Assembly: GCA_023052935.1 (NCBI GenBank)
Contig: CM041297.1
Span: 85,382,021 to 85,446,020 of the forward strand
Length of the DNA stretch: 64,000 nt
From: Piezodorus guildinii
Taxonomy: Eukaryota > Arthropoda > Insecta > Hemiptera > Pentatomidae
Direction of reading: 5' to 3'
Shown: piece after piece, positions 13,501-27,245 of the stretch
Layout of the letters: each line of letters begins with the position of its first letter
Position numbering within the stretch: position 1 is the stretch's first letter
Notes under the pieces: model-generated
The model's database searches: none
Told to the model about the DNA's origin: nothing
Seen by the model: the letters and a program-made list of their open reading frames with translations, nothing else
Translations under genes and position numbers: made by a program

Positions 13501-16074
13501 CAATGGCTTGTAACCGGTCGTCTCAAATGACTACCAGCCTCCCTCTACCTTTTTATGGTCCTTGAAACGGTAGAATAATGAATCCCAAGGCGATTCGCAA
13601 TGTAATGCAATGATTTGCCTTCTTCATAATGAGTGATGATTCTGACCGAATCATAGTGACTTAAACGATTCATTATGAATAAAATAATTGTTTTAACTAG
13701 ACTTATGATAATGAAAGATAAACACGGACTGAAAGGAAATTTGAAATGATAGAAACAAAATTTTATCATTTATTGGTAAACAGTAAATAAAAATGATATG
13801 TCTAATCTCTAATATCTCTCATTTAATAATAATAATACTATAAATATAAAGTCTGTATTAAGGTCAAAACCAAGAAAATCTCGAGAATTATGGATGTTGC
13901 AATACTTTTGACGGGCAGTGTATATGAATGTTATTAGTGCACTAAGGCAAATGTTTTAAATTTTAAAATACATTCAATTAAAATAAATCACAATATCAGT
14001 TTAAAATAAATCATTGCATCTCTTATGAATGGAAAAGAATAAAGGCTTCTGTAAATAAAATAATATTTGTCATGGTATTTATTATGTCAATCACTTCACC
14101 TATTATACATTGAGCTCTTTCATGGAAGTTATTAATAGCTTCATCCCTCCACCATCTATGCAAATTTCCTTTCTTGTCAAAAAGTCGCCCTTTGTCATCA
14201 AAACCATGGGTGATTTCATGACCAATAACAACTCCAATACCTCCATAGTTAAGGCTCTTAGGAAAATAGCGATGGTAAAAAGGTGGTTGAAGAATGCCGG
14301 CAGGGAACACTACAACATAAATTAGGTTTCTTATATCGATGGTTTTTTGTTTAGAAAAACAGATAAGGAAAAAACAACAGAACTGCTATAAAAACTAGTT
14401 GGTCAGGACTAATTAATAGACAGTTAATTTTTTAAGGCTTAAATATAATATTTTTTTAAATATCTTCGGCAATCCTTTTCATGGTGTAAGACCGATACTA
14501 AACCAAGAAAAGTGTCAATGTTCTTCCAAGGACTATGTCAAACAAAACATTTCTAATTATTTATTGGAAGTTGGTATAACATCTAATACTGCTTGAATAT
14601 CTTCAGCGAAAGCACATCAGTGGTTAATATTAAAGCCCTTCAATTACACATGAATATAACAAGTTTAATAAAAAAACTGTAATATCTCATGAATATACTC
14701 CATATATATTATTATAATATACATATATATATTATTCAGTTTAGTGAGACTTCTATTTTTCGACTTTGACCATCTGCTAGACACACTGTTTTGTGGAATT
14801 AGGCTACTTGGACAAATAGGAATTTAAAAATTGTATTTCTACTGAAAATTTGGATTAGAAAATGTAGGTGACTGTAACACTTTCCATTATAACATATTTC
14901 CTGAATAGGTAAGTAAAAGTTAAAATAATATTTAGCTGAGAATAGAACAGACATAATGATATACTGGACTCTGATCAATTATTCCCTGCAGGTTACATAG
15001 CCCATGTAAATCATAAAGGTTCTATAACCATACATAAAAAAATCGAAACATATTGACAGTGCAGTGAGTCAAACCAGAAACTAAGTAAGTTGAATGTAGA
15101 AAAGTGTTAGTGAATCAGAGTAAAATAAACAAGAACTTGAAATGGACTGATGAACTATAGGCAGTGTTTGCTCTAAAGCCATGATTGTAATTGATTATTG
15201 TAATCATTTATGGTAAACTTTACTGTAACAGTAAAATTTATATTAGGGGTACTCACTATGTTTGCTATAGCATGCTATTTGTTTATTTTTTATTATACTA
15301 CAGTATGGGTTTAGCACAATAGCACAAATAGCATGCTACAGCAAATGTAGTGAGTACCCCTATTATAGGTGGATAATTATATATTGATTTGTAATTAAAG
15401 TAATTTAATCACAGTCTAGTTAAATAACATTGTTATTTATGATACAAAAGTATAAATCCACATTGAAAGGGGAAAAATATGTAGCAATGTTACAGTAAAA
15501 ATTTAAAAAATATTGCTTACTTATCTGATTTTTATTCCTTGAGTAATAGGCATTAACTATTGCAGGAGCAGTGTTCCAAATGGATTTGTTCACAGGGTTA
15601 CCAAGGTGGCTCTGTTCAATTCTTGCCAAATGTCTAAGAATATTAACTGTATTTTCAAAATATAAGCTGGAATCAATGTCTACCTAAAACATGTTTGTTT
15701 TTAATTAATGAGGACCTTACAATAAATTCTTAAGAACTTATAAATATACTAATCAGTGATCAGTTTTATAACTAATCAGAAATTTTTATATAAAAATTTT
15801 TACATAAAAAAACAACTAGTTAATAATCCAAGAACAATACATCAAACAGATAAAAAAATTAACCATAGACTACAAATGATTATTAAACTGTTATTAAAAA
15901 TGTTAAATACAAAAAACATAACTGAAAAATAATAAAATGATAAATCCTAAAATCGTAATATCTTTCACAACTTCAATACTTCACAAGAGTGAATTCTATT
16001 GTTATTTAAAGAAAATAAATTTGATCAGGTTGGAATTACATAAAGAATTGAGAAACCATTAGATGAAAACAGTA

Positions 16075-16142
<68 letters not shown>

Positions 16143-19100
16143 AAAATATATTTGATTGATTACTATTTGATATTCAACTTATATTTTTTTAATATATTTA
16201 ACGCGGATAAAAAAAGGATTTGTAATCTAGCATGAATTACATTCAAATTAATACAAAATATGACTTATAAACAACTATTTTTTTAAAAGTATTGGTTGAC
16301 TTAGAGGATGTATGATAGAGAAGTGGGGTGTGATTATCAAGGATGAACTCACTAATAAGAAAAACTTATAATATTTGTGTTCCAACCTTCGTCTAAATTA
16401 TAGGGCTTCATCAGGGTTAAGAAAGATTGTTCTCTTGTTTTTGTCTAGATAAGCGTTTTGGCACAAATAAGAGAATGTACATTTGCTTATTAAAAGACTA
16501 ATTCAGCAAAACATTTTTAGAAATACTGAGTCAAATCATTAAGCCATTACATAAATAAAAAAATGGAAGGTGTGATAGACAGATACAAAACAACAAGTAA
16601 ATATAAAGTAGATAGTCAGCTTAGTACTTCACTTAAGATCAATACAAGCATATAACTAAAAAATAAATAAAACCTACATCTTTATATTTTTCATTTAAAT
16701 GATGAGAAATAAGAATAGAATCAGGATAACCAATTTTCAAAGTCATAGCGTCAACTTTTTCCCGAGCAAGACGTTTTGTATCATCATCAATCCAATCAGT
16801 AGCATTTAAGATTTCACGGAATGATTGCTGGATCTCTCTTGTCATTATCAAAGTCTACAAAATAAATCTTCTGAGACACTGATAACAGTTTCTGCAAAGT
16901 TATTTTAATATTACAAACATATTGTCAAATGTAACATATTATACTTACATCATTTTTGCTATATTCATCAAAGTACTTTTTGACAAACATGGCACCCATA
17001 GCCATACCCATATTGCTATTGACTTGAGCTACACAAGACTTCCAACGAGGTGGCGATTCCTCCCTCCCAAACAATATAAAATAAAACTTTTGTTTAGCAT
17101 CTTGGAAACGGTCATCAAGATTGTTCACTCGGTGACGTATGAATCTCCAGAACAGGTAGTTTGCTACTGTCCTGCAACGTTCATCTTTGAAGATAGGCTT
17201 TAAACAAAGAATTACTTAACTTTAGCAACAAAAAATTTGGAACCTGGCAAACCATTTGCAGTGACTAGTCACAAAAGTGGCTTGAAGATATGTCTCAGCT
17301 TGAAAAATCAGTATTACTATGAATAGATAAAGCAATTACAGTTTATTTTCAAGAACCTAATTGGCCCACATAAATTAAAGGGAAAACAATTCTTGTTAAT
17401 GAAGATTAGAAAAAAAAAAAAATAATTTTACACTACAAATTCTCAAATTTATGCCAATAAGAATAGCTTAAATTTCATAAATTCAGTATAGCAATGAAAA
17501 AAAAAAAAAAAATTGTTGCACTCTTTACAGAGTGATAACATGAAAAATTCAAGGCTTCAAGGTGTAAAATCAAAGGTGCTTTTTGTAAATTTAGTTGATT
17601 GAGTAAAAAAAAAAAAAAAAAAAAAGTGGAATCATTATTTTTTCATTTGTTTGTTTCTGGTAAAATGTATTATTTTGACTTAAAAATTTGAATAATTATA
17701 AAAATTTTAAACCCTGTTTGATAATGAATATTTTTACTTACTACATTAAACTGTGAACTCAACACATCATAAAAAATAAAACTAATGATAAATACAGCAT
17801 AGAAACAATAATTTCAGGTATAAGTAAAATTTATGTACGGCAATAAATGCCATCCAAATTTTATGAAGAAACAATGAATATCTCTCCCATTCCCTCTCTC
17901 TACATACCTACCAATCTATGTATCTATCTATAGGTGTGTATATGTATATGTATATACATATTAATAGTTCAATAGAATTTTCAAATTGAATAATTTCCAT
18001 AACGGTATTGTTACTGTTATAATGTTATTACAGAATTTTCAAAATCTAACAATTTGAATCAATTCTGATCAGTTTAAACTCTAGAGTAGATCTAGACTTG
18101 ATGTTTATTGCACCAAAAACTTACTATTGACATTTAAAATTTGTGAATAAAGAATCGACTTTCAGTTTATCAAGCAAAAAGAATATTTTAATTTTCAAAA
18201 CCATAGTATATTTTAAAATTGAAAATTTTTAATGATCTTTATAAATAAAATGATATATGAAGATCATTAAAAATATTTATATATATTTAAGAATTAATCA
18301 TTATAAATATCCCCAGATCATCCCTTGATCAAATCAACTCTTGTAATGCCCTTTATGTAAACAACCTCCTGCAGTCCAAATCCTCAAACCATTCACAGAA
18401 ATCAAGATTCCATTTTCTCTACCTCTATACTCCTTTCCACAGAAGCAAAACCTATCAGAGCTCTTTTTTGGCCCAGTCCAATATCTTATGATATACTCTT
18501 CCATCAAATATCTTGCATGCTCATTCCCTATTTTCATTCAAATCTCTCTTATTTTAATGCCTTCTTACTTTCCACTATGGCATTAGCTAATATGAGTTCT
18601 TCAATTAGAATGAGATAAAAATTGTTTACACTTGTAAACACCAATTGGATTAAAGTTAAGAATTTCATGTGGAAGCATTGTCCGATTAGCCAATTAGCGT
18701 AAAGTGACATTAAATGAATAACCAAACCAACATATATATATAGAGTTGTCATTGGGATCTAATCATGGAATAAAGTTTCTTGTATATCCTATTCGATTCT
18801 AATGCAAATATTAATTAAATTTAGTATTAGTTCTTAGATTATTAGAAATCAGCCTGTGGGAGATGCTTTTGTGGAGCCCAAAGGTGGTCCATCCTAAACC
18901 TGGATAAAAGAGGCCTACCCATACTCAATTTGTAATGACCATTATGCATTATTAATTTTAAAAAGCCTAGCCTTGGATTTCAGATGGGTTCATGTATTCA
19001 TGTGCTTATGGAATGTGAGGCCACTTTATAAACCTGGACCAGTGACAAAACTTAAAATTCAACAGCTGAAACTTCATTTGGATATAACTGCTGTCGAGGA

Positions 19101-22100
19101 AACTTGTTAGATCAGAATTGAGAAGGGAAGTGAAAGGATTTTTATATATTTTAAATTGAAAGCCAAAATACATGAGTTTCATACAACCTTCCTAGTCTCA
19201 AACAAAAGGTTTATACAAAACAAAGGTAATTCTGAGGAAAACATTTAATATTACTCTGAAGCCCCAACAGATGAACAATACTATATCTACTTGCCCTCCT
19301 TTTGCTATAAAAGTAGTTTTAAAAGATCTTAACACTTAAGTAGACAGAGGATCCATGTTTGCAACACTATTGGAAAACATGAAAAATAAATGATTAATTT
19401 TTCTGTATTTAGATTGCTAGGAGTGATGAGCACTATTGTTAATCACAAAGACAAACACAAGCGAAGTGGATATTCCCAAACGGAGTAGTAACACTGAAAG
19501 ATCATGTTCTGGTTCCTAGTAGACATTTTAATGTGAATAATGATGTTCAATTTTTCAGAGGACCAGAAATCGATACTGATCATTTTATGGTATTTGCAGA
19601 AATCAATAATGCTTGCAAAAGAATGATTAATAAAAGGAATAATCTGGATTAGAGAACACTTAAAAGAAGAAAAATAAGCTATGCTTTTCAGCAAGACATT
19701 GATAGAGGTTTAGGAAGCATTCCAACAGTAATTGGAGGAGGGGATGTGAATGAGTGGAATCATCTAAGAAAGACTACTTCTAATTAAGTGGACCAAAATT
19801 AAAAAATGCATGGCTTGACTTGGAGTGTGAACAGACCATTAAAGAACAGGATGAAAATAGAAAAAAGCTTCTATTGGGATAATATACAGAATAGAAAGAA
19901 GCAGCAATAGGCCAGATCAAATGCCAACAAAGTTTTGAGTCATCAGAAAAGATATATATAACAAACAGACTTGTGTAAGGTGCACCGGAAAAACAGAAAC
20001 AATGAGGCCAGGAAATATTCAGAGAAGTGAGTAGGATAAAATCAGGCTTTAAAAATAACTGCCAAACAATAAAATGGTCTGACGGAGAGATGGTCTTCTT
20101 GGATTAGGAGATGCGCAAAGTAGATGGAAGAAATAGTTTCAAGAATTGCTAAATCCAAGAAAAGACAGGGAGTATCCTCAAATAGATTTTCAAGATGAGG
20201 AAAATGATCAGATTCAAAGGAATTTGCCCTGATTATTATCAACTTCAGGAATAACAAGGCTTAAAGTTCAGATGGTATACCAGTGTAATTTCTAAAGATT
20301 GACGGGTCATCACTAGCTGAGGGGTTGGCTCTTGAGTAATTTTTCTGAGGCCATAAAAATGCCAAACAGCGGGAGGGAATCTTAATCATTCCCCTCTTCA
20401 AGAGGAAGGTGCTTCCATAGACTGCAACAATTACCGATGAACAAGCCTTCTAAACCCTGCTTACATAGTATCTTCTGTCAAGAGAAAATACTTTATTACT
20501 TAGGAAGTGCTACTTGCTAATATATTGTAGTTAGTTTCACTTCAACAACTTTTTTTTATTATAACAAATACTGATTGGTGGTAATTGTAGAGCCTCAGTA
20601 AGGCAAGGATTCGGAAGGAATGGGTTAACTACCGATCACATTTTTTCCTTAAAATAAATGTTGGAAAATCAAAGAAATTCAATGGGATTGTACGGATTCT
20701 ATTTCCATTCAAGTCATGATGGAAAGAGGAAACCATGATTTTTAATAAATGAGTCAAGTGCTTGGTTATGCTGGTCATGTAGCACTGATTGAGTTGTCAC
20801 TTGAAGCCATAAGGGAGCTCTACGAAGGTTTAGATAGAGAAGCAGGAATGATGGGACTAGCTATAAATGATGACAAGAGGAAAATTATAGTTCTAAGGAA
20901 GAAAACCCCTTTAAACCAACCAAGACATTTATAATAGTAAACTATTCATTGAATTTCTCAACTATACAGCTAATTATTTGAAAATAAAGAGGTGGAGATT
21001 CAAAACCGGATAATAGAGATTGACAAAGTACATTTGCCTTAAGAAGTTTCCTGAGTAGTAAATTGTCCGGAAAATACCAAAGTAATCTTCTATACAACAA
21101 TCATAAAGATTTATCTATGGCCGTGAAACCTGTATGCAAAGTTCTAACTGAAAAGATTTACAAATTCAAGAGAAAATGGGTTGAGACACATTATAAGACT
21201 TACTAGAGAAAATACCCTATGTTGAGCCTTTAATTGTTTGCTGTTTTTTTCTTTATGTAATATTTAATATACAATCAATTATTTATACATAAATATTTAT
21301 AATTTAATATTGAAATACATTTTGGCATACCAACTCTACCTTGAAGGAGTCCTGCCAAGAAGAGAAACTAGGTCCTCAAGATATCTTAATGCAAATACAA
21401 CTACATTTTCTGATATATTGACAGGTCTACCAAGGACAATTGTCAAATAGCGAGTCCAGTCAATTTGTGGAACATAAGTACGCAATTCCCCAACCGTCAT
21501 CCTCTGGTAGAGTTCACTGACATTCCTCCTTTCATCTGGAGAAGAAGTAATCTGAAATTTTAATATACAATCAAAAAATTAAACTCCTAAGTTGAGTTAC
21601 CAAGAACAACACTAAAAATAAATAACAACATCTCTCTAATCAAATAATTTAATGTAACAATTATTTTTACAATAAATGTAAGTATATAGAGTATAAGAGA
21701 TATTAAAATGAAATCAAAGAATACTAAGAACAACATTGTCAGTTGAAACAGGCATAATTATTGAGTTGTTTAGTAAATTGGAAGAAGTATGTAGTGAATA
21801 TAGCAAATATTCATGCTAAAAGAGTAATTTCTTGACCATATTTGAATATTGAACACAAGTCACTTGTTAATATAACATACTTGTTCAGCAGAGGGAGGCA
21901 CTCTAAAAAGATATAGTAGGCTCAAACAAACTTTTTTTTTTTCCTAAAAGGTTAAGTATTTAGTTTTATTCTAGAAGAAGTCTTTATATAAAAATGAATT
22001 TCCTTTCCCCTAGGTCATCGCATCACACGTGTGCTACTTGCTTATATCATTCAGGAGAAGGGACTTATGAAAGAAAAAAAATAGAAAAGTTACTTTGGTA

Positions 22101-25100
22101 GATAGCATTTTTAAAAAAATATTTTAAAGATAACAATGATCGCTCTATCTTCATATATAAATATGAATCGCCTTTTCCCTTGGTCATCGCATCACTCGTG
22201 AACGGCTTGACCGATTTCTCTAATCCTTTTTTTGTTATGTTTATATCAGTCAGGAGAAGGATCTTATGAATGAAAAAAAAGATAAACGTTACTTGGGTGA
22301 ATAGGATTATTATTTATTTTTTTCCTAAGTTAATCTCTTTATTTACATATATAAAAATAAATCCTTCTATTCCTTGGTCATCACATCACGCGTGAACGTC
22401 TTGACCGATTCCGCTAAGAGATAGTTCAGACAGGTCAGCTAGTTATAAATAAAAACCATTAAATTGAAAGTAATTCCATTACCTTTGCCAGATTAGTTTC
22501 AAAGTTGATGGTTTCTTGAGCATCTCTTGTTACATTTTCTATAGGAGCCCCTAACAGTGTAGCTACTCTAGTCAAGTACTCAGTATAGGCTTGCAGATAC
22601 ATGAGGTTCGCAGGTTGTAGATAATAATCTCGAGTGGGAAGCCCAAGACTGGTCTGGTCTAGCTGCAATAAGGATCCAATAATTCATATTCTAAACATTT
22701 ATTCTGTTTCATAAACAGATAATTTTTATATTAATATTATTTCAAGATTTATACATTTTGAAATATTGCAAGAATCTTCTAAAAGTCTACGAGTATGAAA
22801 CTTAATGAACCAATAGCCAATGGCTAAATTTTAACAATATTTTTTAAATCCAAGAATTTAAACAACAAATGTTTTTTATTGGTTTAACAGAATTGGTTGT
22901 AACCTTAGTCCGCAAGGGCTAGTAGATGTGCTCTACTAGTGGGGTTTAACGATCCCCCGGTCTCCTGAGTTCAGTACACAGTGCATTTTCACACAGCAGA
23001 ACAGTACACTAAAGACATACACTGACATTAAGGACACTAACAGTACATACCTCAGGATCACCTCTCCTGGGAAGACCCTAGCCAGTATAACTGGCAACCA
23101 GTTGTCCCGAGGTACCGGGGCTTCTGCTACTGGGCCAATCACCCGTAGTGGAGTACAACTGATTCAAAGAAATTCAGTGAACAGCCTCGGATATGGACAG
23201 TCTCAACGGAAACGATCTGGCATGTTAAAGGATATTAGAATAGGTACATGGAACATACGCACTCTCTATGGAAAGGAAGTGGAGGAGATGGAATCCTACA
23301 AAATAGGCATTCTAGGGATATGTGAAATAAGGAAGAAAGGTTCTGGTGAAAAGCGACTGGACAAGGGATATACTCTGCTATATTCAGGAGTACCACCAGG
23401 TAACAGAGCAAAAGGGGGAGTTGGAATGATCCTTAAGGATGAGCTTTTTCAGAAAGTCCAGGATTGGGAACCGGTCAACTCTAGAATAATATCTGCCAAT
23501 ATCATTCTCTCGGTGGGTAACATTACCCTCATCCAGGTTTATGCACCAACTGAGGACTCTTCTGTGATAGAGGTGGAACAATTCTACAGCGACTTAACCC
23601 GTGTAATTGAGAAAAGTAGGAATAGGAATTTAATTATAATGGGAGATCTCAATGCAAGGACCGGAAGAGACCACAGAAGAGCCTACGGATGTATGGGTTA
23701 TCATGGAGGAGAAAGAACTTTAAACAATAACGGGAGGCGCTTATTGGATTTCTGCATTGATAATGACCTTGTCATTGGCAATTCATTTTATCCTCATAAA
23801 CAGGTCCACAAGATAACCTTTTCAGCCCTGGAAAGAAATGCTAACAGCGTGATAGATTACTTTCTTTATACCAAAGAAATAAGGAGCTACTTTACGGACG
23901 TTAAGGTCATACGTGGGGCGGAAATATGAAGCGATCACATGCTTCTGATCGCCGATACCAGAATTCCGTCTGTGAAAAAGACTAAGTTCAAATCCTTTGA
24001 AAGGATCGAAATAAAGAAGATGCGGGAACCCCAAAGACAGGTGGAGTACGAGGACGAGCTGAGGATTCTACTGGGAGAGCTGGACTTTGATAAAGACCTG
24101 GATGATCTTTGGCTGGATCTGAAAGTAGCCATACTGGAGTCCGCATCAAAGGTATGTGGTGTTAAGAAGGTATCAGCTAAGTGGAAGCGTTCAGATTGGT
24201 GGAGTGAGGAGCTTCGGGTTGTTATCCGGGAAAAGAAGAACTTCTGGAAAAGGTATTGCAGAGAAAACAGCAGAAGAAACTATGATCTGTACAAAGACGC
24301 AAGAAACAGAGTTAAGATGGCAGTAAGAGAGGCAAAAAGAAATGCTTGGGAATATGCTAGATAATGACCATAGGGAGAATATTAAACTCTTTTGGAGGAA
24401 AATAAAAACCCTCAGAGGCAGAAAGCCCAAACAAATAAGAAACATAAAGAATGAAAAAGGAGATGTGGTATCTGAGGAGAAAGAGGTCTTGGAGACCTGG
24501 CGTAGGCAGTATGCAAGACAGTTCGAGGGCAATCAACAAGAAGAAATCGATCATCTCAACGGGGAATCCGAAATCGAAGATGAAGGAAATGACCCGATTG
24601 AGGAGGAAGAGGTTGAAAGGGTAATTGCGAAGATGAAGATAGGAAAAGCAGCAGGGCGAGACAACATAGTCCCAGAATTTCTTAAATACGGAGGACCAGA
24701 GTTGATAGGGACACTACAAAAATTCTTCCAAAGAGTTTGGGAAGATGAAAAAATCCCTCAGGAACGGGAGTACAATGTTATAGTCCCCATCTACAAGAAA
24801 GGAGGTCAAAGTGACTGCTCGAACTACAGACCTATTTGCCTGTCTCCCGTGATCTATAAAGTGTATACCTCTATTCTCGAGAGCCGGTCGAGGCCAATAG
24901 TGGAGCCTATTCTGCAGGAAGAGCAGAGTGCATTTAGACCCAATAGACAAACTCAGGATCAGATTTTCACCCTGCGGAGCGTGATCGAGAAGTCCTGGGA
25001 CCATGGCCGAAACGTCTATCTGGCGTTCTTAGACTTGAAGGTGGCGTTCGATTCGGTACCTAGGAAAGGAATTTGGGAAGCCTTGAGGGCAAAGAACATT

Positions 25101-27152
25101 CCTCAAAAGTTGCTGAGGGCTATAAATGAAGTTTCTAAGAAGAATTGTGGGGAAGACACGGAGAGACTGTGTCCGGAATGAAAGGATCAGGGAAGAGCTT
25201 AATGTATGCTCTGTTCTGGAAGTCTTAGACAAGAAGCAATTGGGATGGTACGGCCATGTCTGTCGAATGGACCACCACCGGAACCCAATTAAAACAATGG
25301 AGGTAAGGCCCTTAGGACGAATAGGCCTATATCAACCACATGGAGCGAATAGGGATGCGTAGAGGTAAACTCTGGGCGAGATTAGAAACCTTGCCAAGAA
25401 CAGAGACAGTTGGTACCAATGGCTGGGAACTCGCCCACGCTGAAAGGCAAATGGGTCGAAGAGAATGAAGAAGAAGGTTGTAACCTTAGTTCAGTCTGAA
25501 ATGATTGTATGTTTTAAATAATTAAGAAGTGTGAAGTTTGTAGAACACAAAATGGTTTTATCACTCAAAAGTATGATTAGGGTATATATGAGTATGAAAC
25601 TTAATGAATCATTAGATGATAGTGTTATAATTGTTTATTTATATGTATATATATGACATGAGAGAGTGGGATGGTCTAGTGGATAGAGCACTAATCTACT
25701 GTTCCCTGGGTCCTGGGATAGAATCCAGAATATCATTTATTGGTATGGAGGGTCCTCCTTGCCTCTTTAAAGTGCTTACCCAAATTGGGGAAAAAGCCTG
25801 GTGGCTGAGCATGATCAAGACCTAATCACCTTATTGTGCTGCCGTTGGTCTAGAAACAGTAAGAATCTCTATAAGTACTGTGCCCAAGACCCTTCATGGA
25901 TTGTAGAGGTACAAGTTTTTTAATATAGTATATACATATACATATACATATATATAATATATATATTATATATTATATATTATAATATATATATTTATAT
26001 ATATAAAACGAATGATAACAGCTAAGTAACAACACATACAATTCTAAAACCAGCCAAGCCTATTTTTCAATGATAAGTATTTTTTACTATACAAAGTACT
26101 CATTTAAAGTGTTTATACATTAACATTAAGTAAAATGTATGGGAACTGAATATTTTGATTTAACTGATTTTTTTTTTAAAATCCTTTCACCGAAAAAAAT
26201 ATTAAAAGTAAAAAAATAATTAATTAAGACAGAATAATAAATATTGGGAAATATACAAGATAGTTTCGAAATTCTGTACTTCAAATAATTAATAAATAAC
26301 AAAGTAATATTTTTTTTTATTAGAAACATTTTCCAATAAGTAACCTGTACTTCAACAACCCATGAAGGGTCTTGGGTTCAGTACACAGCCAATGGCTGTG
26401 TAAGGAGGTCATTAGGCCTAGATCACGCTCAGCAGCTAGGTTTATCCCCACCAATTTTCGGGTACCCAGTTTATAGAACCTGGTGTGCCCCAGGAGGGTC
26501 TGCATACCCGAGGGTTGCTCCACAGCTAAAATAACACAATAAATAATTCTGCCACAGCTGGGGTTCGAACCCAGGACCTAGGTAACAGTAGACTAGTTCT
26601 CTATTTACTACACCTCACCACTCCATATTTAACAGTAATATAATAAGTAACACTCTGATGTAATAAGTAACAATGTCATAAATTATAAATTGACAAGAGA
26701 TATTAAGTAAATAAACTTGAAAATTCATATGATGATGTTATAATAATTTAAAATATTGCAATAAGATTTATGTAAGAATAAAACCCATTTTCAAACATCA
26801 TTGAGATGCAAAAAAAAAAGAATTTTCAGAAAACATACTAACATTATTATAGTTCGAATTAACTTACATGTATAACATACTCATCAGAATTTTTTATATC
26901 GGGGCCAACCCATTCAGAAATCAGTACATCATTGTTAAATAATCTCAGGTTAGCCATAAGCCAAAGCCAATCAAAATTAGTTTCATTCCAAGAAGGGGTT
27001 ATCATCGGCCAGTCACCTAGCTTTTGTAATAGATTCAAAAGAGGAGATGAACCTCGTTTTTCAACAATTTCTGAAGCAAAACATAAAAAAATAATGCTAA
27101 AACTCAAGATTACAGTCAATAGTTATTTTAACAAATTTTTATTTACACACAA

Positions 27153-27245
<93 letters not shown>

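Larger units (their letters stand above)
10807..13920 (-). mobile_element. Tc1-type DNA transposon, interrupted by a LINE
   Basis: Terminal inverted repeats of about 27 bp face each other: CCCTGTCAAAAGTATTGCAA at the left, and at the right the complement of GTTGCAATACTTTTGACGGG. TA dinucleotides flank both ends (10805-10806 and 13921-13922), the Tc1/mariner target duplication. The transposase reads on the minus strand and is broken. An RTE-like LINE occupies about 11050-12722 inside it. Confidence 0.88.

Noticed and set aside
13250..13513. Plus-strand ORF inside the Tc1 element
   Set aside because: It is antisense to the transposase pieces with FTDE on the minus strand.
18334..18752. Two minus-strand ORFs of 67 residues
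   Set aside because: No recognisable domain, no splice or codon evidence, ordinary for AT-rich DNA.
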